Made by a program: the position numbers and the translations under genes. A stretch of 58,945 bases of DNA. Source: Phoronis australis (lineage: Eukaryota; Phoronida; Phoronidae). Numbering within the stretch: position 1 is the first letter of the stretch; each line of letters opens with the position of its first letter. The stretch spans positions 273,274-332,218 of the forward strand of contig NMRA01000470.1 in assembly GCA_002633005.1 (NCBI GenBank), given 5' to 3'. Below the pieces are notes generated by a model. That model was not told the DNA's origin and did no database searches. It worked only from the letters and a program-made list of their open reading frames with translations. Shown here in pieces: positions 38,301 through 47,535 of this stretch.

Positions 38301-41041
38301 AATGGCGCCTCAAACAAAGATGGTGTTGTCAAACTTGGTAAGGCTTGTCTTTGTTTTCGATCCTCTTCACAATGGCAGTCATCGACGAGGGTCACATGAG
38401 TGTCACGTGACCCAAACTGAGAGTGTGGCTCTGTCTCAATGTTGTTGCTGTGACTTGAATCTGTGTTGAACTACTTTTTGTGTAGATGTCCATGTAGATA
38501 TCTACGTTGGAGTACTCGCTGTAAAGATATCAGTTTAGATATCTGCATTGGAGTACTTGCTTTGTAAATATCTGTGTAGATATCTGACAATCTGTCTTTC
38601 TGCGTTCTGTTTTCTTGCTCTTTTGTTTTAACTGTGTTAGACGAACTCTGCTCCTAATTAGTATTCAACGTGTGGAACTCACAAGTCACATGGTCTCCTT
38701 ACCGAAATTTGACGAAATTTACAAAGCTACACGCTCATACCTTGCATACATGACATGCACTCAGTTAAATTTGCTGTCACAGTTATGTTCATATTAGGAT
38801 TAACTTGTTTGACTGGTTTGATTCATCACATCTAACGCAGGATCCCTAGGGCTAAACTGGGTTGTGTTTTTGACAAGTTGATTGTTTTCTCTACTCATCG
38901 GCCTTGATAATTTTACATTTCATTGATATTGAGCCCTAGGCAAAAACCTTAAACACTATGATTCTGCATCACATTTTTATTTCGACTACTCTTTCTGGTG
39001 TGAAAATAATGCTGCTGCACATGCAAACCTCAAAATTTAACAGGCTAAAATTTGACAAGCCTTACTTCCTCCATTTATGTTAATGTTGTTCAGTGTTGTT
39101 GTGTCTTTTATTCACAACCAACTTGTCTGTTGACTTGCATGGCTTCGTTGTTGAGGCTGGTTGTTTGCTTGGGGGTGATGAATAGGGAGTGTCTTTCTCG
39201 GTCAATACATAAGGGGCATCGTTACAAGCATGTAAAAATAGAAAAAAGTTACTATATGAGTGATGCGTATGGTTTTAAACAAACTGCAATGGTTGTATGC
39301 TATAAGTAAGTAGATGTGTGACCACCCTTACGTGTTGCAAATTATTTTGATGTATTTTGTTGCCAATCAATGTTTTTATTGCAACGTGCATGCATGTATT
39401 CCATTCACAATAATTTGATTCACCCAATATAACCAAGCATTAAGGCTAATTTACTGGCTTGCAGGCATGAGTTGAGACTACCTAATAGCATGCTAGTTGA
39501 GTTTGATTCGCCCTGCCTCCATGTGGCATTACATTCCTACCAGATTATGTCATTATTCAAATTTTCTTGGCTTGTCATATTCCCTGCTCTGTAGTTCTTT
39601 TGTTTTGCTCAAGCATGGCTTTTTGAAAGAGTCCCGAGGCAGTGTATTTAGATAAGCCATTGTGAAGGGTTCGTGGAAACATTTAGACAAGCCTTACTAA
39701 TATGACGTGTTCAGTCCTCTACCGTATTATTGTTATTAACTACCAGTATTCATTGCTTGTAGAGATGGCTGTGATCTCCCAGTTTGAGATTTTGTTTTAC
39801 AACTAACTAAATGCATTATTGACTATTGTGTAGAAATTGCTTTCACCCTGACCATGTTGAAATGTTTTGGGTCAGAATCTTCGTCCATGTATGAAATGGA
39901 AAAATTGGTAAATGCAAACTGAATTCTTGTGCATAACTGCTGAAATTAACATATTTGGTGACCAAATGTCCCTATCCAGAGTTTTCACAGGATGTTTATT
40001 TCACATTCAAATTACATCCCAAACAAAACAGTTTCCGTATATGAAAAATTTATAATTGATAGGTGGTTGTGGTGTGTGAATTTTCCCTCGTTTATCACCA
40101 AAGCATTTTTTAGCATATGTCCCTTGTAGGATTGAAAATGATCATAATATGAAATTTTCAGTCTTGAGTAACGACATTTCAGAAAAGCTGATCTGATTAG
40201 TGTTTCATGATCACGTTAAACATATGCCTGTTCTGTCACTTTTCAAGATTAAACTGTCATCAGGAACCCTCCCCCCCCCACACACACACACACACACGCA
40301 CACACATGTACACAAACACATAATTTTTGTCACCGTGTATGTAGCTTCCTATTTGAATCTCTCTGAAGCAGATGACTTGAGCTACTATTATTTGGCTCAG
40401 ATTATTGCTGGATTTCAGGTTTTCTCATTCCTTGTCTTGGTGGAGACATTGTTTGGCAAGTACGTCAGACAGTGATTTTGTCCTTCAGTTGTCATCAGCC
40501 TTGTTTTGTTAGACCAATTTTGTCCCTGAATCTCATCTGTTGCCTGTTTTCATCCACAGATATGACAGCCGAAGATTACAACATACAATGGTTTTAATCG
40601 TACCAACAAATGCGTTCTTTGATTTCATCACAAATTTTTGTTTATCTTTGTTTAGTTTGCTTTCATTTCTGTTCTATTACAGGAGGAGTGGGGGCCAGCA
40701 CAGCCAATGATAACATCTACAGCGCCTCCACGCTGGCCATTGCAGCAGTCGTATCCATCTTGCTGTCATTGTTTGTTGGTTTTATCGTCGGCTACCGTGT
40801 GAGCATGTGCAAGAATTCCCAGGATATTGAGACTCCATTTACAGATCGCAACGTTCCTTTACGTAAAAGTCAGAACACTCTAGAGAGTCCTCAGTTCACA
40901 GTGAATGACTCAAACTCAAACACACATAATAACAAACAGCTCAATATGGTGGTCAACCTGAAGCCCAAGAGCAACACAAATTTGTCTAATGGGAATGCAG
41001 AGACAAAACCTGTAGCCAAAGTGAAAAAGGTCTACTTATAG
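20290..41041 (+). CDS. SEMA6-like: Transmembrane semaphorin, class 1/6 type (15 coding exons)
   Basis: Spliced model: 20290-20338, 28095-28191, 28488-28533, 29430-29597, 29994-30192, 30810-30898, 31457-31598, 31993-32086, 32674-32821, 33148-33352, 33817-34173, 34667-34714, 36335-36448, 38272-38337, 40683-41041. It totals 2181 bases: 726 residues plus stop, with GT/AG introns and every junction in phase. Order: signal peptide (about 1-17), sema domain (about 20-471), PSI domain (about 475-521), stalk (about 522-623), transmembrane helix (about 624-645), cytoplasmic tail (646-726). Family landmarks include CHNYIRVL (88-95), CGTNA (106-110), AVEYVNCGK (208-216), RVCKKDKGG (224-232) and NDGTVRKAY (413-421). 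There is no immunoglobulin or thrombospondin domain, which fits class 1/6. Members are plexin-binding guidance cues that can also signal in reverse through the tail. The tail is short compared with vertebrate SEMA6 proteins. Class is inferred from architecture and from the COMMD10 neighbour. Confidence 0.93.
21032..21425. mobile_element. TIR element with a Cys-rich coding fragment
   Basis: About 394 bases in semaphorin intron 1. Left end AATAGGGCCGTCCCGAATTA, right end GTAATCCGGAACGTCCCTATT: an imperfect inverted repeat of about 25 bases. Inside, 21221-21340 on the + strand reads open as YYCCAVGCKSDVRKFDKYPW and onward to a stop. The C-x4-C spacing with a following basic stretch weakly recalls the start of zinc-binding transposase domains (THAP-like). 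It is probably a deletion derivative of a larger DNA transposon. Confidence 0.55.
22393..22890. mobile_element. MITE family B, copy in semaphorin intron 1
   Basis: About 498 bases from AAGCCCCTTTCATACTAACA to GGAGTTAAGTTAGTATGCTT. Internal repeats of GAAGTTAAC, AGTATGAACC and ATCGACGCTCCGCT alternate in both orientations. Matches 43176-43661 along its length and, reversed, 14252-14536. Confidence 0.65.
24357..24490. repeat. 23-bp minisatellite, about 5.8 units
   Basis: Tandem TTATTAGA(T/C)AGATTCAAGTCATG with a 23-base period and few differences between units, in semaphorin intron 1. Confidence 0.9.
26291..26478. mobile_element. Short TIR element (MITE)
   Basis: Left end GTGCCGTCCACACAGACTT; right end read on the other strand TGCGGCCACACAGTGGCGCA. 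The interior has repeated ACTTG/CAAGT words in both orientations. The 60-codon frame ending here is element sequence. The superfamily is not assigned. Confidence 0.5.
28095..28191 (+). CDS. Semaphorin exon 2: start of sema domain
   Basis: Acceptor TTTTTGCAG. Residues 17-49 include FRDMLIDGSNVVVGAR, the first blade strand of the sema beta-propeller. Donor CACG|GTAAGG splits an Arg codon. Confidence 0.92.
28488..28533 (+). CDS. Semaphorin exon 3
   Basis: A 46-base exon completing the Arg codon and giving NAIYQLNVDSLSEKG, the classic ARNAIYxL motif of sema domains. Acceptor CTCTTTCAG, donor GGG|GTGAGT. Confidence 0.92.
28534..29429 (+). other. Semaphorin intron 3
   Basis: 896 bases. A 102-codon minus-strand open frame (28948-29256) lies inside; it could be a transposase remnant but shows no motif I recognise. 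Confidence 0.5.
29430..29597 (+). CDS. Semaphorin exon 4: conserved cysteine block
   Basis: Residues 65-120, phase 0 at both ends. Carries YPWTP, Cys78 and Cys88 (of MCHNYIR), then ACGTNAMDPKC with Cys106 and Cys115. The spacing matches the two small disulfide loops of known sema structures. Confidence 0.93.
29994..30192 (+). CDS. Semaphorin exon 5
   Basis: Residues 121-187. The stretch STAVYAGNSIYSGGSVTD is the usual STAV...LYSGT strand. Just before it, where most semaphorins have Cys-Pro-(Tyr/Phe)-Asp, this protein reads LSPKTP (137-142) without a cysteine. Ends in AAC A|GTAAGC. Confidence 0.92.
30810..30898 (+). CDS. Semaphorin exon 6
   Basis: Residues 187-216: PEFVSSFEEDDKVYFIFRE then AVEYVNCGK. 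The sequence around FxREpAVE is among the most conserved in the family. Cys214 in NCGK resembles invertebrate class 1/2 and class 5 semaphorins. Confidence 0.93.
31299..31377. repeat. Partial foldback dispersed repeat
   Basis: Contains GAGAACCAGTTTGATGC and TACGTTATATCAGACTATTA, shared with the repeat at 53727-53825. Lies in semaphorin intron 6. Confidence 0.5.
31457..31598 (+). CDS. Semaphorin exon 7
   Basis: Residues 217-264: RIYSRISRVCKKDKGG, then FFKARMNCSIPGEFPFYFDE. Cys226 and Cys250 are at conserved sema-domain positions. Acceptor TTTTCAG, donor CC|GTAAGT. Confidence 0.94.
31993..32086 (+). CDS. Semaphorin exon 8
   Basis: Residues 264-295, ending KMFYAVFTTP, which matches the conserved (L/F)YAVFT strand. 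The preceding Ser-rich loop (LGSFKALSSSSAAEK) is unusual but lies where loops vary. Confidence 0.9.
32674..32821 (+). CDS. Semaphorin exon 9
   Basis: Residues 295-344: NSIRGSAICAYKWSDVLATF, then FKEQKDGNGAWLPV. G-S-A-(I/V)-C is a family signature (Cys304). The W in the AWLPV segment and the following P-x-P region are typical. Confidence 0.94.
33148..33352 (+). CDS. Semaphorin exon 10
   Basis: Residues 345-413: starts with conserved Cys345, then HPLMDQAVPAYGSRPIV and DVLFIG. The HPLMDxxV motif is strongly conserved in the last propeller blades. Confidence 0.94.
33817..34173 (+). CDS. Semaphorin exon 11: end of sema domain and PSI domain
   Basis: Residues 413-532, the largest sema-region exon. 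NDGTVRKAYN opens the final blade. The PSI domain is about 475-521, with Cys476, 482, 485, 493, 502 and 520 and the YCSW and GYHPQC signatures. Confidence 0.95.
34667..34714 (+). CDS. Semaphorin exon 12: Thr-rich stalk
   Basis: A 48-base exon of 16 codons (PTTTATTAMTENRDS), phase 1 on both sides. Likely O-glycosylated stalk by composition. Being symmetric, it could be skipped without changing the frame. Confidence 0.8.
34715..36334 (+). other. Semaphorin intron 12
   Basis: 1620 bases. Besides the dispersed repeat at 35665-36090, open frames at 34827-35105 and 35381-35629 are hydrophobic but have no splice context and are not annotated as exons. Confidence 0.5.
35665..36090 (+). repeat. Dispersed repeat family I, copy 1
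   Basis: About 425 bases in semaphorin intron 12, matching 47536-47962 in the same orientation. Shared words include AAGCCTAAC, GATCCCAGCAC, AACAACAAAAGGC, GAGCTGTTTGAATTAAAA (first base varies), GGCAATTTATGGC and TTACAGGTGTTACT. I do not recognise the family; it has no open frame or obvious terminal repeats. Confidence 0.7.
36335..36448 (+). CDS. Semaphorin exon 13: Cys/Pro/Thr stalk
   Basis: A 114-base symmetric exon (phase 1/1) behind acceptor TTTTTACCTAG. It encodes PVTTVPVAMTTCTPCVPCSC and a Pro-rich remainder. The four closely spaced cysteines in a stalk are unusual and might make disulfide-linked dimers; that is inference. Confidence 0.75.
37452..37627. mobile_element. 176-bp TIR element (MITE) in semaphorin intron 13
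   Basis: Left end TAAAGCGTACCGTACACTAC and right end, read on the other strand, TAAAGCCTGCTGCACACTAG form an imperfect inverted repeat of about 20 bases. Internally CACTACATGAC occurs twice in direct orientation. No coding capacity. Confidence 0.55.
38272..38337 (+). CDS. Semaphorin exon 14: hydrophilic stalk
   Basis: A 66-base symmetric exon (phase 1/1), acceptor TTTTTGCAG, donor CTTG|GTAAGG. Encodes DDSSNKKPPANGASNKDG and VVKL. Low-complexity spacer before the membrane. Confidence 0.78.
38490..38592. repeat. 41-bp tandem repeat, about 2.5 units
   Basis: Units share TAGATATCT and TTGGAGTACT(C/T)GCT; the TAGATATC core recurs 41 bases apart (38495, 38536, 38577). Each unit includes the palindrome AGATATCT. 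It lies about 150 bases past exon 14. Confidence 0.8.
40268..40307. repeat. C-tract and (CA)n microsatellite
   Basis: A run of C followed by CA dinucleotides with one CG variant. It explains the low-complexity peptide in the overlapping open frame. Confidence 0.9.
40683..41041 (+). CDS. Semaphorin exon 15: transmembrane helix and tail
   Basis: Acceptor TCTATTACAG. A hydrophobic run from about residue 624 (TLAIAAVVSILLSLFVGFIV) is followed by GYRVSMCK, a basic stop-transfer boundary. The tail of 81 residues is rich in Asn, Ser and Thr and ends KKVYL before TAG. The last four residues KVYL fit a class II PDZ-binding pattern (hydrophobic-x-hydrophobic at the C terminus); binding is inference. 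Confidence 0.93.
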
Positions 41042-41386
41042 TGCTGGCCAATTATGTCTCACTACACTAGGTAACCTGGAAGAACAAAGTGATAAATGGA
41101 CCAGTGGGACAGGGCTGCCATTCATGCATGCGCGGGTGCGTGATGAAGCGGCACACATTGAAATTGACATGGCTTTGTTGATGTCTGACATTAATCAAGA
41201 TGCAAGCTTCTGTCCCATTGTGCTGAACAAGTTATGGCACAAGATAATTTATGCGGTAAAATGTAGATAGAGCCGAAGGACCTACAATCGTGTATGTCAT
41301 CGACATATGTGCAAGTTCGCAAAAGCGAATGTTTTTAATTGATGGATGTGCAATCACCGCAAAACTATCTATGGTCGTAGTGTGTT

Positions 41387-41434
41387 GGACCAGCGAGGTC
41401 ACATTGTGATGGACCAGCGAGGTCACATTGTGAT
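41387..41434. repeat. 24-bp tandem duplication
   Basis: GGACCAGCGAGGTCACATTG plus TGAT occurs twice in a row, followed by a partial third copy (GGGCCAACGAG), in the putative 3' UTR. Confidence 0.85.
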
Positions 41435-41628
41435 GGGCCAACGAGTAATTGTGTGTTTTTGAATCCCAGTGAATTCCAATGTGGTTACATTCGGTTGAAA
41501 AGAAGATTAAAGACTATTTCTGTAAAAAGAATTTGGCAAAGTTGATTCACTGTGCTACTGTTGTCAATTAAGAACTGGTTACAACTATTCTCAATGCAAG
41601 ACCTGGGATTTGATTGAGTGCAGAAGAC

Positions 41629-41634
41629 AATAAA
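41629..41634 (+). promoter_or_regulatory. Candidate polyadenylation signal (proximal)
   Basis: AATAAA about 590 bases past the semaphorin stop codon. Only the hexamer supports it. Confidence 0.4.
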
Positions 41635-43175
41635 ACAAATGAGCAATGTGGCATGTCAGTCATGACCACAAGTTGTTAATTGAAAATGGTGGGTAAGTCT
41701 CTGTAATGCTTTTCACTTGGCATTTGAATCCTCTCAAGTCAAGTTTGCCTGTCATAAAATGTTCGCCTTTGTCTGTTTTTCAAAGTCTTGAAAATATTTA
41801 AAAAGGATGTTGAGGCTCTAGTCGAATGAGTCTTCACATGCTTCATGGGGTGTGTTGTGACACACAACTGCAAAGTAGGATCGAATATTTTTCATTTTTG
41901 CATGACTGTTGAAAAATCTTTCAGCTGCAGTCTCTCTAGTACTTGTTATGAATAGCTTTGATTTGAGATTTTGTGAATAGGTCAATATGAGACGCATTAC
42001 TATCTATTGATGCTGAGTTACACATCCATATCACAATGAGATGTTATGTCTTATAGTTCATCATTCCTTGTTGTATTGAGATTTAGCACCAAATTTTTTA
42101 ATGCTCAATAATTTTCTTTCATCCCAAACTTTGACCTCTGACCTCAGCTCAAGATGAGCACAAGTAACAGTGAAGTGGTTTTGGCCTTGCACTCTATTGT
42201 TGTTCAACGGGTGTGGGTCTTGACTTGTGGTATTGTACTGTAGGCCACGTTTTTGCGAGAAAAGCAAGAACTTGTAAAATCATAGAAATGAAAAGCGAGT
42301 GTTTCTCAAGTGCTCAGTTACAAGCAAAATGGTAGCCACTGTAGTGTTTGTCGGTGAGGTTGGAATGTTGAATTATGGGATAGAATTCGTGAATTCTGGT
42401 TAAAATTCTCTGTTCCAACTCCATGAATGAAATTTTTTTTCCTCAAGTGAATGGATAATGTATTGTGTCTCTTGAATACGGCCCAGTTCTCACTGAAGTG
42501 AAGTTGTCAACATGTCAAAAGGAAAGTGTTACAAGTTGAGTTCATAGATGAGAATACAGGAATGTCATGTTGTCAGTGTACTCTTGGTTTAGTACCCCTC
42601 CAATAAGGAATGATTTGAGTGATCCCAAATGTTCCGTTACTCTATGTTGCTAGCTTTTCCCATCTACAATTTCTGTCCCTAGTGATTTTGTGGAATACTT
42701 TCATCAGCTGTAGTTTTCAGGTGTGTTGATTTAATAAGATGAAGTCTTCCAGCATGTGTTTACATAAAGCTATGGCTTTCTATGCATTCAAGTTCGACAT
42801 CAGTGCTCATGTGTTTATAAACCTGTAAAACATTCTAGAGTTTCTGTGTGGTTTCTGTGTACTTAGATGAAGTTTCAGGTGTTATTGCCAAAATTATTCT
42901 GAAGGTTTTTAACTATTTCTTCTCTAAAGTCCACGAAGCCACACTTAAGCATTAGATTGTGGTGTTTGTGATTGTTGTACAGTATTGTAAGTAAGTATAC
43001 TGCCAAAAGATGGCTGTAGTGTAGCCAGACTTATTGTAAATTGACACACGTACATGGTTTTGTATTCAGGTTACCGAATATCTCCTCCAACACTGTCTTT
43101 ATGTTAGATATGAAAAATTAAGCAGATTTAAGTTGAAAATCTGATTATGTTAAAGGTATTTAGTGCTGCTATCTG

Positions 43176-43661
43176 AAGGCCCTTTCATACTAATGTTGTC
43201 GCGTTGATGTTTTGGGGAGTTGCGGTCAGTAAGAACGGTTACTGTGGTCCTGAATCAAAGTTTACAGCACCAGAAAATTGCATTGGAAACATGTGCATTT
43301 AACAGCGGAGCATTGACGCTGCAGTATGAACGGTCAACGGCCTCTGTTATTGTCAACAACTAAAGAGCAGTGGCATCGCTAATAGTTGCGTATAGTTTCC
43401 TGGAATAATTGTCAATCGAATTAGAAATACGTTTTTGTCAGGTAGCACATATAATGTTCTCAAATTGTCACATTGAAAAAAATCGTAGTGTGCACGGGAT
43501 GTTTCAGCGCTACCTTACGATTACTTCGATGACAACATTGTCACCTACCATTTACTTCAATGTCCGTTAACTACCGAAGTTGGTATGAACAGTTCAGTTA
43601 ACTTCGCAGTTTACGTCAACGCTCTGATCAGACCGGAGTTTAATCAGTATGAAAGGCCCTT
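43176..43661. mobile_element. MITE family B, copy downstream of the semaphorin
   Basis: About 486 bases from AAGGCCCTTTCATACTAATG to CAGTATGAAAGGCCCTT, with near-perfect inverted ends. Shares GGGGAGTT(G/T)CGGTCAGTA-type words, a central AGCGCTACCTTACGA region and GTTAACTACCGAAG with 22393-22890. Non-coding. Confidence 0.7.
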
Positions 43662-44203
43662 ATTTGTGTAATTTTCAGTGATTTTATCATTGTTATTGAA
43701 CTAATTCTGACAATTGTTGGTTCTTCTTAATATTCAGCTGTTGACTCTCCTTGTTTAACCTGAGGGTATTCGTTCACTAGAACACAGACTAGATCATGTA
43801 ATATGTCATTATAAGTGTACAGAATGTCCTACATTTGCATTGTAATTTAACCCTGCATCATGTATATAGTTGACATTGCTTGTAATATTGCACAGTTCAA
43901 AACTAACAATCATTACAGAACATACATAAGTATGCTGCCATAAAACTACTAACCCAAATAGGTAGGTGGAGGCAATTACGGTAGTTAGCTATGGACAACA
44001 TGCGATTTATTTTTGTATTGTATGATGTACATACACTTCTGATTTGATGTAAAACCATGTAATATGATTTATTTATGGTGCTAACGTTTAGATATTTTAT
44101 ATTATGTAGTATCAATCATGCTCACATTGTTGCAAAAAATTGGCTCTTCAATTACACCACTGAAAAGCTTAGTTCTGAATGTAATTGTATTGACTCATTT
44201 TTA

Positions 44204-44991
44204 TGCGCCCACATATTTATATGTGGACGCATTATGCCGTCATCTCCGTCTGTCCGTCAGTACGGGCGGCGTCCGTCCGGCGTCCGCTGCTCTATCTCCA
44301 AAACCCTTTGACGTATGTTCATGAAATTTGGCACATATGTTCCATTCATGAATGGGACGGCATGTGCGAACTTTCGGACGGATCCAACTACCGTTGTGCC
44401 CCCTAGTGGCAATTTTAGTTTTTTACGCTTACCTTTGTATCTTCAAAAAGTCCTGAACGGATTTTCATGAAATTTGGTATGTAGGTACCTATTAGTGAGA
44501 TGACGCTATCCTCCCGTTTTCAAATGGATTCGACATAGTTTGCGCTACCTGGTGGCCATTTTTAGTGTTTTCGAGTCTGTTTTTGTGCGTCCACCCCTCT
44601 ATCAACCAAACCGCTCAAAGGATGATTGTGAAAATTGGCATGTATATGCTTACTATGTAGAGAACGGTTGACGATGATTTTCCGACGATTTTGACTACTG
44701 TGGCGCCTCCTAGTGGCAGTTTTGATTTTTTGCGCCTATGGCTGTATCTCCTAAACCGTTCGCAGGATCTTTACGAAATTGTGTAAGTATATTTATATGA
44801 TGTTAACAACGGAAGATGACGACTTTTGGATGCATCCGACTACGGGTGTGCCCCCTAGTGGCAATTTTAGTTTTTTACGCTTACCTTTGTGTCTTCAAAA
44901 GTCCAGAACGGATTTTCATGAAATTTGGCATGCCCTCTACTGGCCACTTTATGGTACCAATCATACTGTATACGGTGCAATTGTGGGCGCA
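44204..44991. mobile_element. 788-bp TIR element with internal repeats
   Basis: Ends are TGCGCCCACA and its complement TGTGGGCGCA. The interior is built of degenerate repeats: TGGCAATTTTAGTTTTTTAC recurs at about 44407 and 44862, and CATGAAATTTGG(C/T) and CTCCAAAACC-type words occur several times. Near the left end CCACATATTTATATGTGG is itself a palindrome. Five overlapping short frames here are element sequence. A non-autonomous DNA element is the best description. Confidence 0.65.
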
Positions 44992-45294
44992 TTTCAATGC
45001 TCTGCGTTGCTCTTGTGTATTTTAATTTAGCCTTTGTTGAACATAAGAACTGAATTGTCGGGACTGCGCCTTTAGCTTTTTATCCTGAAGAATCTATATA
45101 TAATCAACCGTTGACAACGTTTGAACTTATGAAGTGGATTTTTATCACAAGCAATTGATAATGAACTAGGAATTGATAAGCTTTTCGACACACAATTATA
45201 TACTTTATTTTAAAAAATATTATTTTCCATATTTTAAGTTTTAATAATTTTGTACAGTACTTTTAGATTGTTTGTTGAAGTTGTATGTACTGGT

Positions 45295-45300
45295 AATAAA
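45295..45300 (+). promoter_or_regulatory. Candidate polyadenylation signal (distal)
   Basis: AATAAA after TTGTATGTACTGGT and before a T/A-rich stretch. If used, the semaphorin 3' UTR would be over 4 kb and contain two MITEs. Weak evidence. Confidence 0.3.
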
Positions 45301-47535
45301 CTGAATTGAAAATTCATCTGTGGTTTTAAAATATTTCCCTTTTCCAAGATATTTACAGAGTGAACATATTTGAAATATTAAAGCTGTATTTCAGTCCTGT
45401 TAAGCTGCCCACGTTGAATTCTTAACTGCAGCCCTTTGGGGTTCAAAAGCACAACATCCTCGACTCATGTTGAATTGTTGCCATCACTGGCAACGTGTAC
45501 ATGTCGTATTTTTGGATCGCAAGTTTAGGTTTGGCCAACCCAAGTAAACTGAAGTGTTGTTGATGGTTTCAATATTATTGTTGATAATAAAAATAGAATT
45601 CAATCATGGTAACAAATATGAATCCGGTTCTATGAGAGTAAAATGCCTAATTTTCATATTAGGCAGCTAATCTGGGTAAATGGATTTTTACTAATTATTA
45701 GAATTGTCAGTCACCAGTGGAGATGTATCAGTGATATGACAACATACGCCTTGTGACAAGCTGGTGACAGCGTTCTTGCATCATTCAATGCAATGGGAAA
45801 TTTCCTGGCATTTTTTATAAATTGCGACCATTATATCGTCAAAACTGTCGCTGTTGTAAGATTAGATATTCAAACGGTTCACTCAAAATTGTCCAAGGTC
45901 TCCGAGTGTTCTCAAATGAAATATGTTTGGTTGTGTCCCTGTCAACTCTGCTGGTCTTGCACACCACAATTTGAAACTGAATATAGAGCAACAGGCACAA
46001 CTATGCCCTCACTTCCAAATTTTTATTTAGATTATTTCTTATTCGAAGCAGACACGAGCTTTCTCACTTGAGCACAAACTCAGTTCCATGAAGCATCTAG
46101 TTTTAGTGAACTGATAGATGATAGCAACCACTTCAAGTTTGAAATGTTCCACTCGCCAATTGTGACTTTGAGTCACATTCTGTGCTTTTCAAGGAACTTA
46201 TCGACTGAAATTTAAGTTTTCCAATCTCTTGGTGAAATAAAAGTCATGAAGGTTGGTAAGCAATCTAACAGTGGCGTGCCAGGGTAATTACTCGGGACAT
46301 CATGCAAAATCAGATATGCAGATATCACTTTTGCACTCCCATTTCGTCTCTGGATCCACTATTGTCATGGCTAACAAGTGAGGATGAAATTGATATAAAG
46401 CTTATGAATTCTAAAGGTTTTTCACTCAACGCTTGTTACATGACAATTTCCCCAGAAATCAAATGGGCAGCACAACACAAAACAGTCTCAACAGTTTGTT
46501 TGCAATTCGTGTTTTTGTTAATCCCTGAAAACCAGAAGCCACCCGTTCTAACACTGGTCAGAACAGTTGGGTGAAACCAATAAGCTGACCGCAACCTATG
46601 GGTGAGTGGCTAATCAAAAGTTTTTTGCAGTTAAATGAAGGATAAGGAAAGAATGTATCAGTATTTTTATTTGACAATTTCCTTTAATCAGGTCGTTTTT
46701 ACAGTTCATACAAAGATAGTATCTAAAGAATACATCAGAATTTTCATTCGACAGTTTGATATTTACACTCATTCAAACAAGACGCAATATGTACACAACA
46801 ATTTTAAGACGAGTGCCTACGTAAACAAAGACATGTTGATCAGACGTTTCGGTTTATTACTTTAAACTGTTTTAAAGGCAACACTACACATACTCAAACA
46901 GGCGACACAAGTTGAAAACAAGCTGTGCAGGTACATGTCAAAATGCATTGTGAGATGAGACTAGAAATCAAAACGGAGCTCAAATTAACTCTTGCCTTGA
47001 AATTGGTTTAACGTAATAAACCGAAACCATGGATCAACATGTCTTCATTTACGCTCATCTTAATACTCGTGCTTCTGTTTTGGCCGAAAACAAATGAGAT
47101 TATACAAAACAATTCATCTATTTAGCCCACAAGATGATGGAGGACTGAATTTTTATTTTGTCAACTTTCTCAATAAAAATGAAGAAAAAAAATAGTCTGG
47201 TTTTATTAGCTTGGTATTGTAATATGTTCATGTAATAAAACAGCAAATGGTTATAACAAGTTTTCATCACTTGTAACAAGTTAATCAGGCTTTCAATACG
47301 AATATAACAATTTTGACAATTATTATAGTATGAAATAAAGGAAGACTTCCCATAAGTCTTTCAATAAACCATTTAGTTGGCAATTTTCTTTGCTAATGAC
47401 ACAAGGAGTAGAACAACTGAATACTCAGATAGCACATTTAGCACCAGTCAAGCAACTAGTGCCAATTAAATAACAATGCCTCGAATGAATCGTCCCTAAA
47501 TTGACAACAGAAACAAAAAATCAAAGCGTATTTAA
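45301..47535. other. Intergenic region between convergent genes
   Basis: No exon recognised on either strand. The last coding exon of COMMD10 (about a dozen codons) and its 3' UTR should lie somewhere between here and 50221, but I could not identify them. Short frames at 45793-46071 and 46302-46574 match nothing known to me. Confidence 0.35.

Larger units (their letters stand above)
38338..40682 (+). other. Semaphorin intron 14
   Basis: 2345 bases before the transmembrane exon, with the 41-base tandem repeat and a CA microsatellite. An AG-flanked segment at 40561 reads open for about ten codons, but no in-phase donor follows, so it is not called an exon. Confidence 0.55.
41042..43175 (+). 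other. Probable 3' UTR and flank of the semaphorin
   Basis: Follows the stop codon directly. No open frame resembles a known protein. The 3' end of the transcript is not certain: a candidate AATAAA lies at 41629 and another at 45295. Confidence 0.5.

Noticed and set aside
40561-40600. Possible extra semaphorin exon after CATCCACAG
   Set aside because: Reads in frame for about ten codons but the only donor-like GT is poor and leaves the wrong phase; the preceding and following exons already join in phase.
45540-45595. Possible last COMMD10 exon (reads IETIN on the minus strand)
   Set aside because: Lacks an AG acceptor at the needed place and the following residues do not resemble the COMMD10 end.
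46195-46240. Another candidate last COMMD10 exon (LENLNFSR then stop on the minus strand)
   Set aside because: The available acceptor is out of phase and the similarity is limited to two residues.
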